A DNA stretch of 64,000 bases from Rachicladosporium sp. CCFEE 5018 (lineage: Eukaryota > Ascomycota > Dothideomycetes > Cladosporiales > Cladosporiaceae). The translations under genes were made by a program, and so were the position numbers. How positions within the stretch are numbered: position 1 is the stretch's first letter; each line of letters opens with the position of its first letter. Below are positions 46,187 to 56,703 of this stretch, piece after piece. The stretch spans positions 506,206-570,205 of the forward strand of contig KZ111146.1 in the NCBI GenBank assembly GCA_002077045.2. Direction: 5' to 3'. The notes below the pieces were generated by a model. It saw only the letters and a list, made by a program, of their open reading frames with translations. It did not search any database and had not been told where the DNA came from.

Positions 46187-47092
46187 ATGTCCATATGGCG
46201 GGGCACGCAGTCCGCGATATTCTACTACGTCTCCTGCACGCCCCTCCTTAACGCTAGGTACAGGAAGCGGCGCGAGAAGGAAGCGCGGCGAGATGCATTA
46301 TCAAGAACAGAATGGAAGACTACGCATCCGGATTACCCGGACCAGGTTGCGCCGAACAGCATAAACCCGTTTTGGGCGGCGGAGATAGAGGCAGGGCCGA
46401 GGATCGATCCAGGGAAGCTGAAGGAGATCAAAGAGAAGCGGAAAGCGAGGTTTGAGGGCCGGGAGGTGGGTGATGTCAACGTAGGGAGGGGTGTGGAGAG
46501 CCGAGCAGGCACAGGCAGCAGCGGCCAAAATCTCGAAGACGCTCGCCTCGGTGCTGACGGCTCGAAAGATGGCAGCGTCGCAGGAGGAGCGAGATGGAAC
46601 CACAGGATCTACCAACGCGAGGACGAAGAGCTCTGGGGCGCACAAGGCAGCAGTTCCGCGAACCTTCACGGCATTCTCACGCGCCCAAGCACAGCCCACA
46701 CGAATGCTTCCGCGACGCCGAAATCCTATCAACCCGACCGCCATCCTGCGATAAACGACATGCACCCGCCCACCACACGCAAAATCTCCCATCCCGAAGC
46801 CGTAGCTTGGATGTTCCAACCTTTACCCACTGCGGAGGTGATGGCCGGTAATGAGCCACCTGGTCGCAGTCGGACGAACAGTGATTTGAGTCGCTCGAGG
46901 GCTACGAGTTTGCGGAAGAAAGTCTCGGGTACGCCGGTCAGGGTTGTGCATCTGGAGAGCGAGGAGACCGTGGAGACTGTATTGCTAACGCCAGGAAGTG
47001 ACGTTGGGTGGGTGCCGGAGGAGGAAGCAGTGGAATTTGCGTTTGAGCATACGAGGAGGGAGGTTAGTCAGAGGAGGAGTTTGGAGTGGTGA
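46187..47092 (+). CDS. conserved fungal protein of unknown function
   Basis: A single exon gives 301 aa. The start, MSIWRGTQSAIFYYVSCTP, followed by a Tyr-Arg-Lys-Arg-rich helix (RYRKRREKEARR), is a pattern I recognise in many filamentous ascomycetes, but no function is known to me. The block SINPFWAAEIEAGPR is also typical. The remainder is disordered, with Ser/Arg-rich stretches (SRTNSDLSRSRATSLRKK) and an acidic end. The short hydrophobic start may dock to a membrane but is not a clear signal peptide. Frame intact. Confidence 0.7.
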   Translation: MSIWRGTQSAIFYYVSCTPLLNARYRKRREKEARRDALSRTEWKTTHPDYPDQVAPNSINPFWAAEIEAGPRIDPGKLKEIKEKRKARFEGREVGDVNVGRGVESRAGTGSSGQNLEDARLGADGSKDGSVAGGARWNHRIYQREDEELWGAQGSSSANLHGILTRPSTAHTNASATPKSYQPDRHPAINDMHPPTTRKISHPEAVAWMFQPLPTAEVMAGNEPPGRSRTNSDLSRSRATSLRKKVSGTPVRVVHLESEETVETVLLTPGSDVGWVPEEEAVEFAFEHTRREVSQRRSLEW

Positions 47093-47960
47093 GGTGGCAT
47101 GGCTGGGGACGTTTGGACCATGTTGGAATAGGCGTTTGGTGAGTTGCTTGTACTGTTGCTTTGAGGTTCAGCGAGGCGTCTGGGCATGAGGTATGGGTCT
47201 GCATTTGGGTAGGCCAAGTTGTCAGGAGTACTTCGGTGTTGAGAGGCAATGAAAGGTGGAAGGAGGAGGGTGTAGCAATAAGAATATTTATCAATCGACA
47301 TGTCGAGCATGTACCTACCTGGCCGTCTGACGGTGAACACATCAGATGAGTTGCAACGGTCACTCGCAGCGTGGCAAAACGGGCAGCGATCATATCGACG
47401 CCACCAGACAAGCAGGAACCTGGATTGGTCCAAGCCAAAGAGCATCGGCCGAAACGACGTGAGGCATGTCACCTCCACGAACCACCATCTTTTCCCGCTC
47501 CGCTCGGGTAGTTCAACGATGGTAGACCAACGGAGCTAGAGAGAGCTCCTGACTCTTGCGCAGCCGAGGAAAGTACGGTTTGTCTAAGATTGGTACACCT
47601 AACGCCATTCTGCTGCTCTCAACTGTACCGCTAACCTTGCCGAAGCAGTCGCAAGTAAGTTTCCATTTCTCGAGCTTTCTTCCGGTAAGCTGGTAGCATT
47701 GTAATAACGGTGTCGTTGCCAATGAGAGTGCGAGGTTAGGCCTATCCAGGTCGTGACCAGCTCGGCTCTTGAACATGACACTTTTGGCAGAAACCTCTCG
47801 CGTCCGATAAGAGCGTGAATCGGGCCTATGAATGACCATTGTCCCTCTGTATCATGGCGTGGTGTTACTTGTCGTAGTACACGTCGAGCGTTGAGAAAGT
47901 GCGAGCGAGTGTTGTTCAACGCATGATCAACTCGACTCTCTGGAGTGATCTCTCGGTGCC
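47093..47960. other. gene-free region left of the module array
   Basis: About 0.87 kb with only scattered short frames on both strands. No gene recognised. Confidence 0.45.
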
Positions 47961-48640
47961 TGTGCTACTACACGACAAGCTGCTAAAGCCAGTCTCGAGG
48001 AGCGCCATCCGGTGGGAGCGCAATAGAAGTGTGCGATTGACTGCGTTTTTCATGAGATCCTACCAAGGCTTGTGCTACTATGAGTTGAGCCACAAATGTC
48101 AGAACCCTGAAGATCGATCCATGGAGAGCGCGAGATGAGACTGATGGAGCGCATGATTGATCCAATCCTCCATTCTCCTCTCCATTGCTTGTGCTTATGT
48201 ACATCAAGCTGAAAGTGTCACTCGCAGAGCATTCCATCCACGGAGAGCACACGTCTCTGCACGTCTGGCGTTCGGCATCGGAGTTGGACAGCAGGCTCGA
48301 CTCTCGTTGGCAATTGGACACCTCCTATGCTGTTTCACAAAGAGCTGGATGTGACAGTACGGAGACAAGTCGTCCTAAGAGAGCTCACGAAAAGACTAAA
48401 GAAGAGATCAGTGACCTACATGTACCTCTCATGAAAACGTTGTTGCGACTTGTGCTGGTATTCATGTAGCTGCGATAGTCGTTCTCCAAGTACTGCGCCC
48501 ATGGAGAGCACATGTGCGTGCTCAAGGGACGTCCATGGGTAGAACTGCGTCGGCTTTCAAAGATCAAGTGCTATCGCTTATGCTGCTTTGCATCAAGCTG
48601 CGACTGTCCTTCTCTCGGACCTTGATCCACAGAGAGCACA
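47961..48640. repeat. array of six diverged 62-nt modules with variable spacers
   Basis: Modules start at 47961, 48071, 48190, 48326, 48451 and 48579. All six align over 62 nt without a single gap. Each begins TGTGCT or TATGCT, has AGC at positions 18-20 (AGCTG in five of six), C at position 30, CC at 49-50, and GAGAGC (GGGAGC in the first) at 54-59. The first six bases and positions 57-62 (AGCACA in three units) can pair. Spacers of 48-74 nt differ in length and sequence. Function unknown; the array lies in gene-free DNA. Confidence 0.8.
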
Positions 48641-48924
48641 TGGAGTCCGGAGAAACGTTCCGCCGGCTCCGGATTGCGCAATCAGCAGCCTTTGACTGCG
48701 GCATCGCTTACTCCTTATGTGCTTCATTCCTATACCTCCTCATCATTAACATTGAACGAGTGGAACAGACTGATAGGTAACAAACGATAAAGGCACAAGT
48801 GAGCACGCAGTCATTTCACGTTCATTTCATTAATCATACACCCCAATCACCGCTAACAAGTATATACCTTTCCTGTTTCAGCCTATCTCGGCGAACAAAG
48901 GCCTCCCTATCCCGTATCACGAGT
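48641..48924. other. gene-free region between the module array and the 21-nt repeats
   Basis: No gene seen. A TGTGCT at 48718 sits at about the next expected module position, but the rest of the module is missing. Confidence 0.45.
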
Positions 48925-49029
48925 CTCGGCGTCCGAAAAACACTTCTCGATTCTCGTAGTTCCTTTCTCGGCGTTCGAGATCCTAGTCTCGGCGCTCGAG
49001 AACGTCCTCTCGGCGCTCGATTATGTGGA
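48925..49029. repeat. five 21-nt tandem repeats
   Basis: Units start at 48925, 48946, 48967, 48988 and 49009, each beginning CTCGGCG or CTCGATT, with CGA near the middle. On the minus strand each unit equals one seven-residue repeat (ERREDVL type) at the C-terminus of the gene at 48983-49948, and the frame stays open past that gene's stop codon. Confidence 0.8.
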
Positions 49030-49948
49030 TCTCCTCTAGTGAGCGCTTCCTGCGGAATCTCACTCGCTTACGAGGTGGCGCAGGCGGAACCGATGACCAG
49101 ATGTTGTACTCAGTGGGCGTCTGCATCACAATGGGCTCGGCGTAGTTCCACACTTCGTTCCTTTGAATGTTATCTAGCGTCTCGTCGTACGCCTCGCCTA
49201 TGGCCGGCTGCTGTGGCGCATTGGGATCCTGCTGGTACATCGAATGCATGCGGTTCGGCAAGGTTGGCCCGACTCTGCTGGCAAATGGCCTGAGGGGTTC
49301 CAGCCGACGGCTCCCATCCGGGTTGAACAGATGCTCGACGGCTGCAACTTCAGCCCGATATTCCTTCACTTTCTCTTCATCAATGCCGTGGTTAGTGTTG
49401 AAGCCGGCGATGATCGCAGCCGTTTCATTCGCGAGCGCCTCCTCGTCCACATCCTTGAATTGGGCCGCTAGGACTTCATCTGCGTTTTCTGGTGTCACCT
49501 CGACCTCGACATCGTCCTTGTCTGCCGTGGGGTCGAGTTTCGTCATCTCGCTAGATGCTGCTAGGCTGGCGGCGGCAGCTCTTTCCGATGCCTCGCGCAC
49601 AGCGGCGTCGACCATTGCCATCTCGCCAAATGCTGCGAGATTGGCGGCGGCTTCCAGGACCGCGGCTGCATCCCATTCGGCACGCTCGCGAGCCGAGATC
49701 TGGCCCACAGACAGGGAGTCGTCGCGCCACGCGAAGTCTCGCACGGCTTCTTCCTCCGCCTTGCGAGCTTTCTCGGCGTCCTCCGCTTCGTGACGCTTGT
49801 CGAGTGCCTTCTTGAAGTCGCGCAGCACGCGACCGTCCAAGTCATCAGCGTCAGGACCTAAGCACAGTCAGTCTGCTGTCGGCCGCGGAAAGCAAAATCA
49901 CATACCTTCGCGCTCGAAGCACGATAGGAGACCTTTGAGTTGCTTCAT
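48983..49948 (-). CDS. uncharacterised Ala/Glu-rich helical protein
   Basis: I do not recognise the family. Exons 49906-49948 and 48983-49857 give 305 aa, starting MKQLKGLLSCFEREG. The central region is highly Ala/Glu-rich (EAAANLAAF, ASERAAAASLAAS), probably long helices or a coiled coil, followed by an acidic stretch and a more conserved-looking end with LFNPDGSRR and a basic PPRKRVRFRRKRS segment. The last residues fall into 21-nt repeats, each coding ERRE-type heptads. The TAG at 48983 interrupts the repeat tract; the same frame continues for 21 sense codons to a TGA at 48917. No annotated neighbour suggests a role. Confidence 0.6.
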
Positions 49949-50000
49949 ACTTGGTACTTGCTCCATCCAGTGCAGAGCGCAAGACCGGAGGAAGAGGGTT
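49949..50000. other. upstream flank of the minus-strand gene
   Basis: Presumed 5' leader and promoter, running into a 72-nt tandem repeat. No other feature. Confidence 0.4.
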
Positions 50001-50145
50001 GTGGTGCAATGCAGGTATAGTGATCAAAGTGAAGTCGAAGGTGTGTTGTTGGTAGTGAGGTGTAGCGAGGTCGTGGTGCAATGTAGGAATAGTAACAGGA
50101 AGGGAGGTCGAAGGTGTGTTGTTGTTGGTGAGGTGCAGTGAGGTC
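50001..50145. repeat. two copies of a 72/73-nt tandem repeat
   Basis: Copies at 50001-50072 and 50073-50145 both begin GTGGTGCAATG and share GTCGAAGGTGTGTTGTTG and GAGGTG with a few substitutions. Located in the presumed promoter of the minus-strand gene at 48983-49948. Confidence 0.75.
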
Positions 50146-52243
50146 GAAGTGAGGGCGCGGATGAGCGCGACGACGAGAGTGTCGGCGCGATCAGCGCTCA
50201 GCGCAATGCGCTTCGAACGATATGTCGATGCAAGTTGATTAGTAGAGACTGTCGGTATGAAGACTGGAGCTCCGCATGCAAAGAGTGTGGTGGATGTCGT
50301 GTTCAATGCATAAGGAGTGTGTGGGTGTTGGTGAAGTGGTGGGAGTTGTGGTTCACTTGACGTTCACACCGCTCGTGGGTGCGGGGCTCACGTGGTGCCC
50401 ACGCAGGGTGAAGTAAGTCGCTCCTTCCAAGTCGGCCTGATCAGGGGTGGACTTCGGCGGCAGGACCGATGGGTGGTGTCTTTTGGTAAATATGCAGAAC
50501 GGGAAGAATGGTATGGGAGAACTATGAGGGAGTGGTCGGAGAATGTCTTGCAGTTGAAGGAGTTGTTGTAATAGAAGTGGTTGTGCTGGAAGTGGTTGTT
50601 GCAGCGGAAGTGCGGCGAGGGAGGGGGTGACGTTTAGTGTACCTGAAGCAACGAACAGCACGTGAATGTTCACATGCTCCGTATGCGCAACGACGCATAT
50701 GCTCTGTACTGCAGAATGCCGTTGTGGAAGCGTCTCGTATGGTACCATGAATTGGGCAGAACGGGGTGGAAAGTGGGTTGGTTCTGAAGTAACGAGAGAG
50801 CACACCAATACTTACATACTCCATGCCTGAGTTCGGACTTGGTCACTCCTGAATCGTATGGTAGTTTAGCAGTCTCACGTCGTGCGAGGGCGGCGAGACA
50901 GAAGAGCGGATCCTGCAGCAACGCGAAAGTCTACCCATATTGACATGCTTCTGGAGCCACCACCACGCATCGGCTCTATTCCGCGAAGACCCTCGAACTC
51001 GGTAGGATATCTGCAAGACCGCTTGGTCAAGTTGGCTGGGCACTTCGGACGCGACATGACCCGCGCACTGCTCATGAAGGCATGCAAGTGCTCCAACCGG
51101 CAGACGTCGCGGAGGGGAAGAGGCAAGTAATCAGCAGGACCACTTCAGCAACTCTGGCGAGGCACAGTCATACTGAATACTTATGCGCATCAGCCGCAGC
51201 TCCAGTCCATTGCTAATCCTCCTGTCCAGCCCCATCCATGCGCGGACGAGACTCCGTTGACCTTGGCGAACGGAGGGCATAACTGTGCGCACCAGCGTCC
51301 TGAGATCCAACCTCACAGCCAGACAGATCATAAGATCTACTCCCTTACCCCTGGAAGTCCGTTCTGATGCAGAATGATCGCGCATTGTGTAACACACCGC
51401 GGCACTATTGCACTTGCGACGGCATCGCTGAAGAGAGATCGCTCTTGCTCGGATCGCCTGATCCTCTTGAGGTGAAAGTGTCACGCTTGCGAACCACTCG
51501 CTGATAGTCCGCGCAAGAAGTGTGAGCGCCAGGGCTGCGGAAGCGCAACAGATCGCGATCCGCGCTTACAGTAATGGGCGCGAGGACTTCGCCTTGCCAC
51601 GGCACCATATCTGCAGCGTAGCAACCCACCAGCTTGAAAGCTTTGCCATGAATATAAGCTCGCGGACGTGCTTATGTTGCAGCGCTTTGCCATGATTTGG
51701 GAACACATCCGACAGTGATCAGTACCCAACACAACCTCTGAACTGCGCTGCCCAATACCGCGCAGGGCGTGTAGCCAATATAAGTCTCGCCAGCGCAAAT
51801 ATACACGGCACAGATGTATGATTCTGGGATGAAGCTCGCGACAGATCTGCTCGTTGGTCGAAAAGTTGTCCAGTCATCAGGTCAGGTCGTTCCTTCCAGT
51901 CTTAGCCCGAGCGTGCCTTCCGCACATGATCGGACTTGTGCCATCACGAGATATTTCTTAGCCTCGCCAAACGCAATCAATCGTTACTTTCAGTGCGGCC
52001 GTAACTTTCGCGGCATTACGATGCCAATAGATTGTCTTTCTTCACCAAGAGGTGAGGTCGGGAGTGAGGCGCGACATGCGGAAGGCACGTGCGGCGCCAA
52101 TGTCAGGTCCCGCGATCACGTCATCCGGCATTGGACATTTCGACAATTATTCGGCAGAGGTAAACATGATCGCCGTGTTGAGTTCATGACCACCTAGAGC
52201 ACTTCTTGAACACCAGCTATCAACAATCGCTACTCCTGTAATC
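50146..52243. other. 2.1-kb gene-free region
   Basis: No gene is supported on either strand. It includes a G/T-rich low-complexity stretch near 50540-50640 (repeats of AAGTGGTTGT type). The right end is the MET14 promoter. Confidence 0.5.
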
Positions 52244-52922
52244 ATGGCCACGTAAGTCTACCGTACAGCGATCTGATCTGTCACTGTCTCACACTCATCC
52301 CAGCAACATCACCTGGCACTCCGGCCTCACTCGTGAGGAGCGCAGCACTCTCCGCAAGCAGCGTGGCGCAACCGTGTGGTTCACAGGTCTCTCCGCATCC
52401 GGGAAATCTACGATCGCGATCGCTCTCGAGCAGCACCTCCTCCACCTCGGCCTCCAGACCTACCGCCTCGATGGCGACAATGTGCGCTTCGGCCTGAACA
52501 AGGATCTCGGCTTCTCCCCAAAGGACCGCGAAGAAAACATCCGTCGGATCGCAGAGGTCGCAAAACTCTTCGCCGACAGCACGACGATCGCTCTCACATC
52601 TTTCATCTCACCGTACAAGGCGGACCGACAGCTGGCGCGAGATCTGCACGCAGACAGTGGAAAGACAGCTGAGGCGCCGCTCCCATTCATTGAGGTCTAC
52701 GTCGACATCTCGGTGGAGGAGGCGGAGAAGCGAGATCCGAAAGGTCTGTACAAGAAAGCAAGGGCTGGCGAGATCAAGGAGTTTACCGGGATCAGTGCGC
52801 CCTATGAGGCGCCTGAGAAGCCAGAGATCCACATCGATAGTGCGAAGACGTCAGTGGAAGACTCTGTGAGGCAGATCACAGACTATCTGGAGAAAGAGGG
52901 ATTGCTCAAGCTCGGCTCATGA
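52244..52922 (+). CDS. MET14: adenylyl-sulfate kinase
   Basis: Cytosolic APS kinase, which phosphorylates adenosine 5'-phosphosulfate with ATP to make PAPS in sulfate assimilation. Exon 1 is only 8 nt (52244-52251, ATGGCCAC), and exon 2 is 52304-52922, giving 208 aa, the normal fungal length. The P-loop GLSASGKST lies at residues 31-39. DGDNVRFGLNKDLGFS and FISPYKADR follow, and the lid region KGLYKKARAGEIKEFTG is complete. The tiny first exon is required because exon 2 has no suitable ATG before the conserved ITWHSGLTREER start. Both flanks are gene-free for over 1 kb. Confidence 0.95.
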
Positions 52923-54082
52923 GCGCACAATCTGCTCGTACGGCATGCATGCCGTCAGCTGAATGGCTAGCCTCGTCACCAAGGCGTTGCTGCACAGCGA
53001 TTAGAGACAATGGCGCAGAGGCGATGCTCTAAGAGCGCTGAAGGGCAGCGATACGTGCAGTAGTCGCTACCCGGAACATCGATACTGGTAAGCCGTAAAG
53101 CGCCGATATGAGGCTTCGTGCCCTGTTTGGAGACCACTCGAATATCCAGCCAACGTCCGTCTCGTTGGCCGCAGCGGTAAATACGTGAGTGTACAGTATG
53201 CTTCGTACAAAATGAAGCGCGAGAAACCTTGAAACCCATGTACAGCCAGATTGAGGTCGAACTTACCGGCATAGCGCACGTGGCTGGCATGCTAGCTCAC
53301 CGACTTTGTCCCAGCATTCTAGTTCTCTTCGTACATGCAGGCCTCCATGTGTATGGTCTCAAACGCTACCTCATCACTCAACTGCCACTTGTCAACGGAC
53401 TCAGTTTCCGGCTTTCTCGATACGGCAATTCCAGACGCCTCTGCCAAGCCGGTCCACAGATGGTGGAAGTTGGAGGCGCTGAATTGCAACATCACTACTG
53501 CACCTCTTGAACTCTCTTGTCACGACCGAAGCGTTGCCGACACCTGCGAAGCCTTGCATTGCCAACCTCTTGATCGCGTCGTGCCTTGACTGTCTACTGA
53601 ATGGGTCAGACGTTACGACAACGTCTTCTACTGACGTCGGAAAGATCTGCTGCCAAGTCCTCAAGCTGTGGGAATACCACCGGCTATAACTCACGACGGT
53701 TACATGCACGCCTACTGACGACTGCCTTGCAGGGGAGCACTGAGTCCGAAACGCCAATGCCGCCCGCCATGGATGTTCACACCCTATAAACTGCGGGGAC
53801 GGCTTCTTCCACATGGCGTTCGTTGCTCGTGATCCAAACCTTATGGCCACCGTGACCACCGCAGAGCACTCGGGTGACTCAATCTGGTCTGCCGGAGGTC
53901 ATCGCCTGTGTACGAAGTACTTGCACGCGTTCATCGAGTGATGAGCCGTCATAGCTGTAGTACTTAAGGCATGGTATAAGTCTTTCTCTCATCTTGCTAT
54001 CCTTTGTGTATCTCTCCGAGGTGGCAACAGCACCGTTTCGCAACCCATCCTTCTTCCGTTACTCTACCGCATTGTACTCATT
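52923..54082. other. 1.2-kb gene-free region
   Basis: MET14 3' flank and sugar transporter promoter. A 152-codon minus-strand frame at 53401-53859 lacks any recognisable feature. Confidence 0.5.
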
Positions 54083-56144
54083 ATGCGTACCATGTACGGC
54101 CGCGGCCGTCCTCTGCGGGCGGCCATCTATACGTGTTGTCTGGCAGCATTCTTGTTCTTCGGGTACGGAAACACCAAATCTATATGATAGGCCTTGATGT
54201 AGACACTTACCTTTCGGTGCAGATATGATCAGGGCGTTTTCGGAGGTATATTACAGAATAAGCACTGGCTGGAACAGTTCGACCACCCGTCGGACACCAT
54301 CACAGGTATGCCTGACGAACCAAGTCTACAATGCAACAGCTGACAGGCATAGGAATCACGGTGGCCTCTTACTGCTTCGGAGCTTTCTTTGGCTGCATCC
54401 TCAATATCTTCATCGGCGACTACTTCGGCCGGAGGAAGATGATCTGGATCGCTATGGGTTTCATCTTCATCGGAGCTAGCTTGCAGACATCGGCTTACGC
54501 GCTATCGCATCTCATCATCGGTAGGATAATCACTGGACTCGGAACTGGCATTGACAGTAGCACGGTGCCCATGTATCAGTCTGAGCTGTCGAAGAAGGAG
54601 AATAGAGGGCAGGTCGTCTCGTGGGAGATCTGGTTCATCGGCATTGGTATCGGTGAGTGCCTCGCAAATTCAAAAGGTGAATTATTGAACAAGACTGACC
54701 ACATGCAGTGCTCGCCTACTGGTAAGTGACTTACTCACGTCTTTGACGAACAAGGAACTTATCAACGTATTTCAGGATCGACTATGGCTTCAGCTACGTC
54801 GATAGCGACGTCGCATTTCGAGCGCCGATCGGTATCCAACTTATCTTCGCTGTGGTGGTAACAATCATCGTGGTAAGTCTTGACAGAGTCTTAGCGTACA
54901 CTCAAGCACGTATGCAATCGTGGACACTAACTCAGCATACAGTGGGGTCTTCCCGAGTCTCCCAGATGGCTAGCGAAGCGAGGACGAATTGACGAAGCCC
55001 GAGAAGTGCTCTGTGCCGTCTTCGATCTTCCCGACGATGACCCATGGGTTCTAAGCGAGATCCGCGCCATCGAGGCCGCAATTGCTATCGAGCGCGGCTC
55101 GGGCGCCGGAACCGTCTCTGCGCTCTTCAAAAACGACATCCTGCAGACCCGAAAGCGCACCATCCTGGCTTGGTTCGGTCTGTTCATGAATCAATGGTCC
55201 GGTATCAACTTGGTCGTGAGTCAATCTGGTCTACTCTCGACTACCATTCAGACACGCTGTTGACACTTTACAGATCTACTATATGCCCACTGTGCTTGTT
55301 GTCAACGTTGGCATGTCTCCCGGACGTGCTCAGCTCATTGCTGGCTTCGTAGAGGTAAGAGTCGAGCGATATTGCTGGACCAGGTTTTCATGCTGACCTC
55401 TCGCACAGCTCATGTTTCCCATCGGCAATACGCTACCAGCGCTATACCTCGATCGCATGGGACGCAAGCGTACCATGATGATTGGTTGCACGATCTTGAG
55501 CATATGCATGCTGTTCATCAGCGTCCTCCTGAGCGTCAACAAGCCCGCTTGCTCATCTGCATCGATCGCATTCTTCTTTATTTACCTACGTACACAGCTT
55601 CTATTCCCCCATTCTGACGTCTACTGACACCTTCACAGTGGTTTTTGGAGCGACCATCAACGTCGTGCCTTGGGTTTGGGGTCCAGGTAAGCCATCGGCC
55701 TTATTAGGTTCACCCGGCTTCTACGACACATAGCATCGCGTGCTGACTATTCTTAGAAATCCTACCTCTTGAAGCTAGAGCTAAGGGCACCGCTGTCTCC
55801 GTCTCTTCTCACTGGATCTGGGTAGGTCGATCATATGACGTACGGGTCCAGTCTCTCATTAACACCTCTCGCAGAACGCCTGCATCGTCCTCATAACCCC
55901 AATCCTCATCAACCGCATCGGCTGGAAGACCTACCTGATCTTCATGATCCTCCTCGCACTCTTCGTGCCCGGTGTGTGGTACTTCTACCCCGAGACCAGC
56001 GGCTTGAGCTTAGAGGAGATTGACAACATCTTCTTGCCCGAGGGCCACAAGGTCAACCCTGGCGATTACGCGGCCGTCACTGGTGGTGATGTTACGCCAG
56101 ACTCGGAGAAGGGTGGGATGAAGAGGACTGAGGAGAAAGTCTAG
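54083..56144 (+). CDS. MFS sugar transporter
   Basis: Plasma-membrane sugar porter of the major facilitator superfamily; the sugar is unknown. Eleven exons: 54083-54162, 54223-54305, 54347-54652, 54709-54721, 54776-54872, 54943-55215, 55274-55354, 55409-55589, 55639-55686, 55757-55821 and 55875-56144, giving 498 aa. Hallmarks in order: LFFGYDQGVFGG (helix 1), GDYFGRRKM (motif A), GRIITGLGTG, PESPRWL at the central loop, DRMGRKRT, and the C-terminal PETSGLSLEEID. Twelve membrane helices are expected. Exon 4 is a 13-nt micro-exon and the second intron is only 41 nt. The start at 54083 (MRTMYGRGRP) is the upstream of two in-frame ATGs. Confidence 0.9.
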
Positions 56145-56703
56145 GTGGGGGTAGTTGACGCTTCTCTGTCATCGTCGATCATGGTGGTGCATATACACAC
56201 TACGACCAAATACATGGGCGGTAGCTGTACCTTCCAACTCTGCATCTTGCACCTTCTCCATCGATCACCGTAGCGCAATGTCACCGAGCATTGCAGTACT
56301 CCAGCTGTAGCAATTAGCTTGTAGCTTGAAGCAGAGGACGGAAACCCTCAGTGGTATCGTGATACTATGCCCTAGGCAGCACGAAGAATTTCTTGACTGC
56401 TTCCGAATAGACGAAGTCGACTAGTGGATACTCACCTCGCTGACTGGAAAATCTCTTCGTCTGCCTCGACGTCAAGGAGACGGACAAACGAGACGTGGGA
56501 GTAGCAGACATTGAGCAAAAAATTCAGGCGGCGGGCCGGCTCTTTCTTGAAACGCGAGGCTTCGCCTTGACGAGTGCACGTGCTGAGCCGAAGTTTGGGC
56601 TCCTCAGTAAGCTGCTGCTGGATGTGGTGAAAAGGTTGCATCAAGTCTATGTCATGCTTTTCCTCATGAGCGCGACTGGCCGATACCCGTGCCAGCGCCC
56701 TGC
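56145..56703. other. convergent 3' region, no gene seen
   Basis: 559 nt between the stops of the sugar transporter and SEC26. A 91-codon minus-strand frame directly beyond the SEC26 stop is probably 3' UTR. Confidence 0.5.

Noticed and set aside
47961..48640. CRISPR-like array
   Set aside because: Fungal nuclear context, modules strongly diverged and longer than typical repeats, spacers of irregular length, and no cas genes.
53401..53859. 152-codon minus-strand frame between MET14 and the sugar transporter
   Set aside because: No recognisable motif or splice structure; composition like non-coding DNA.
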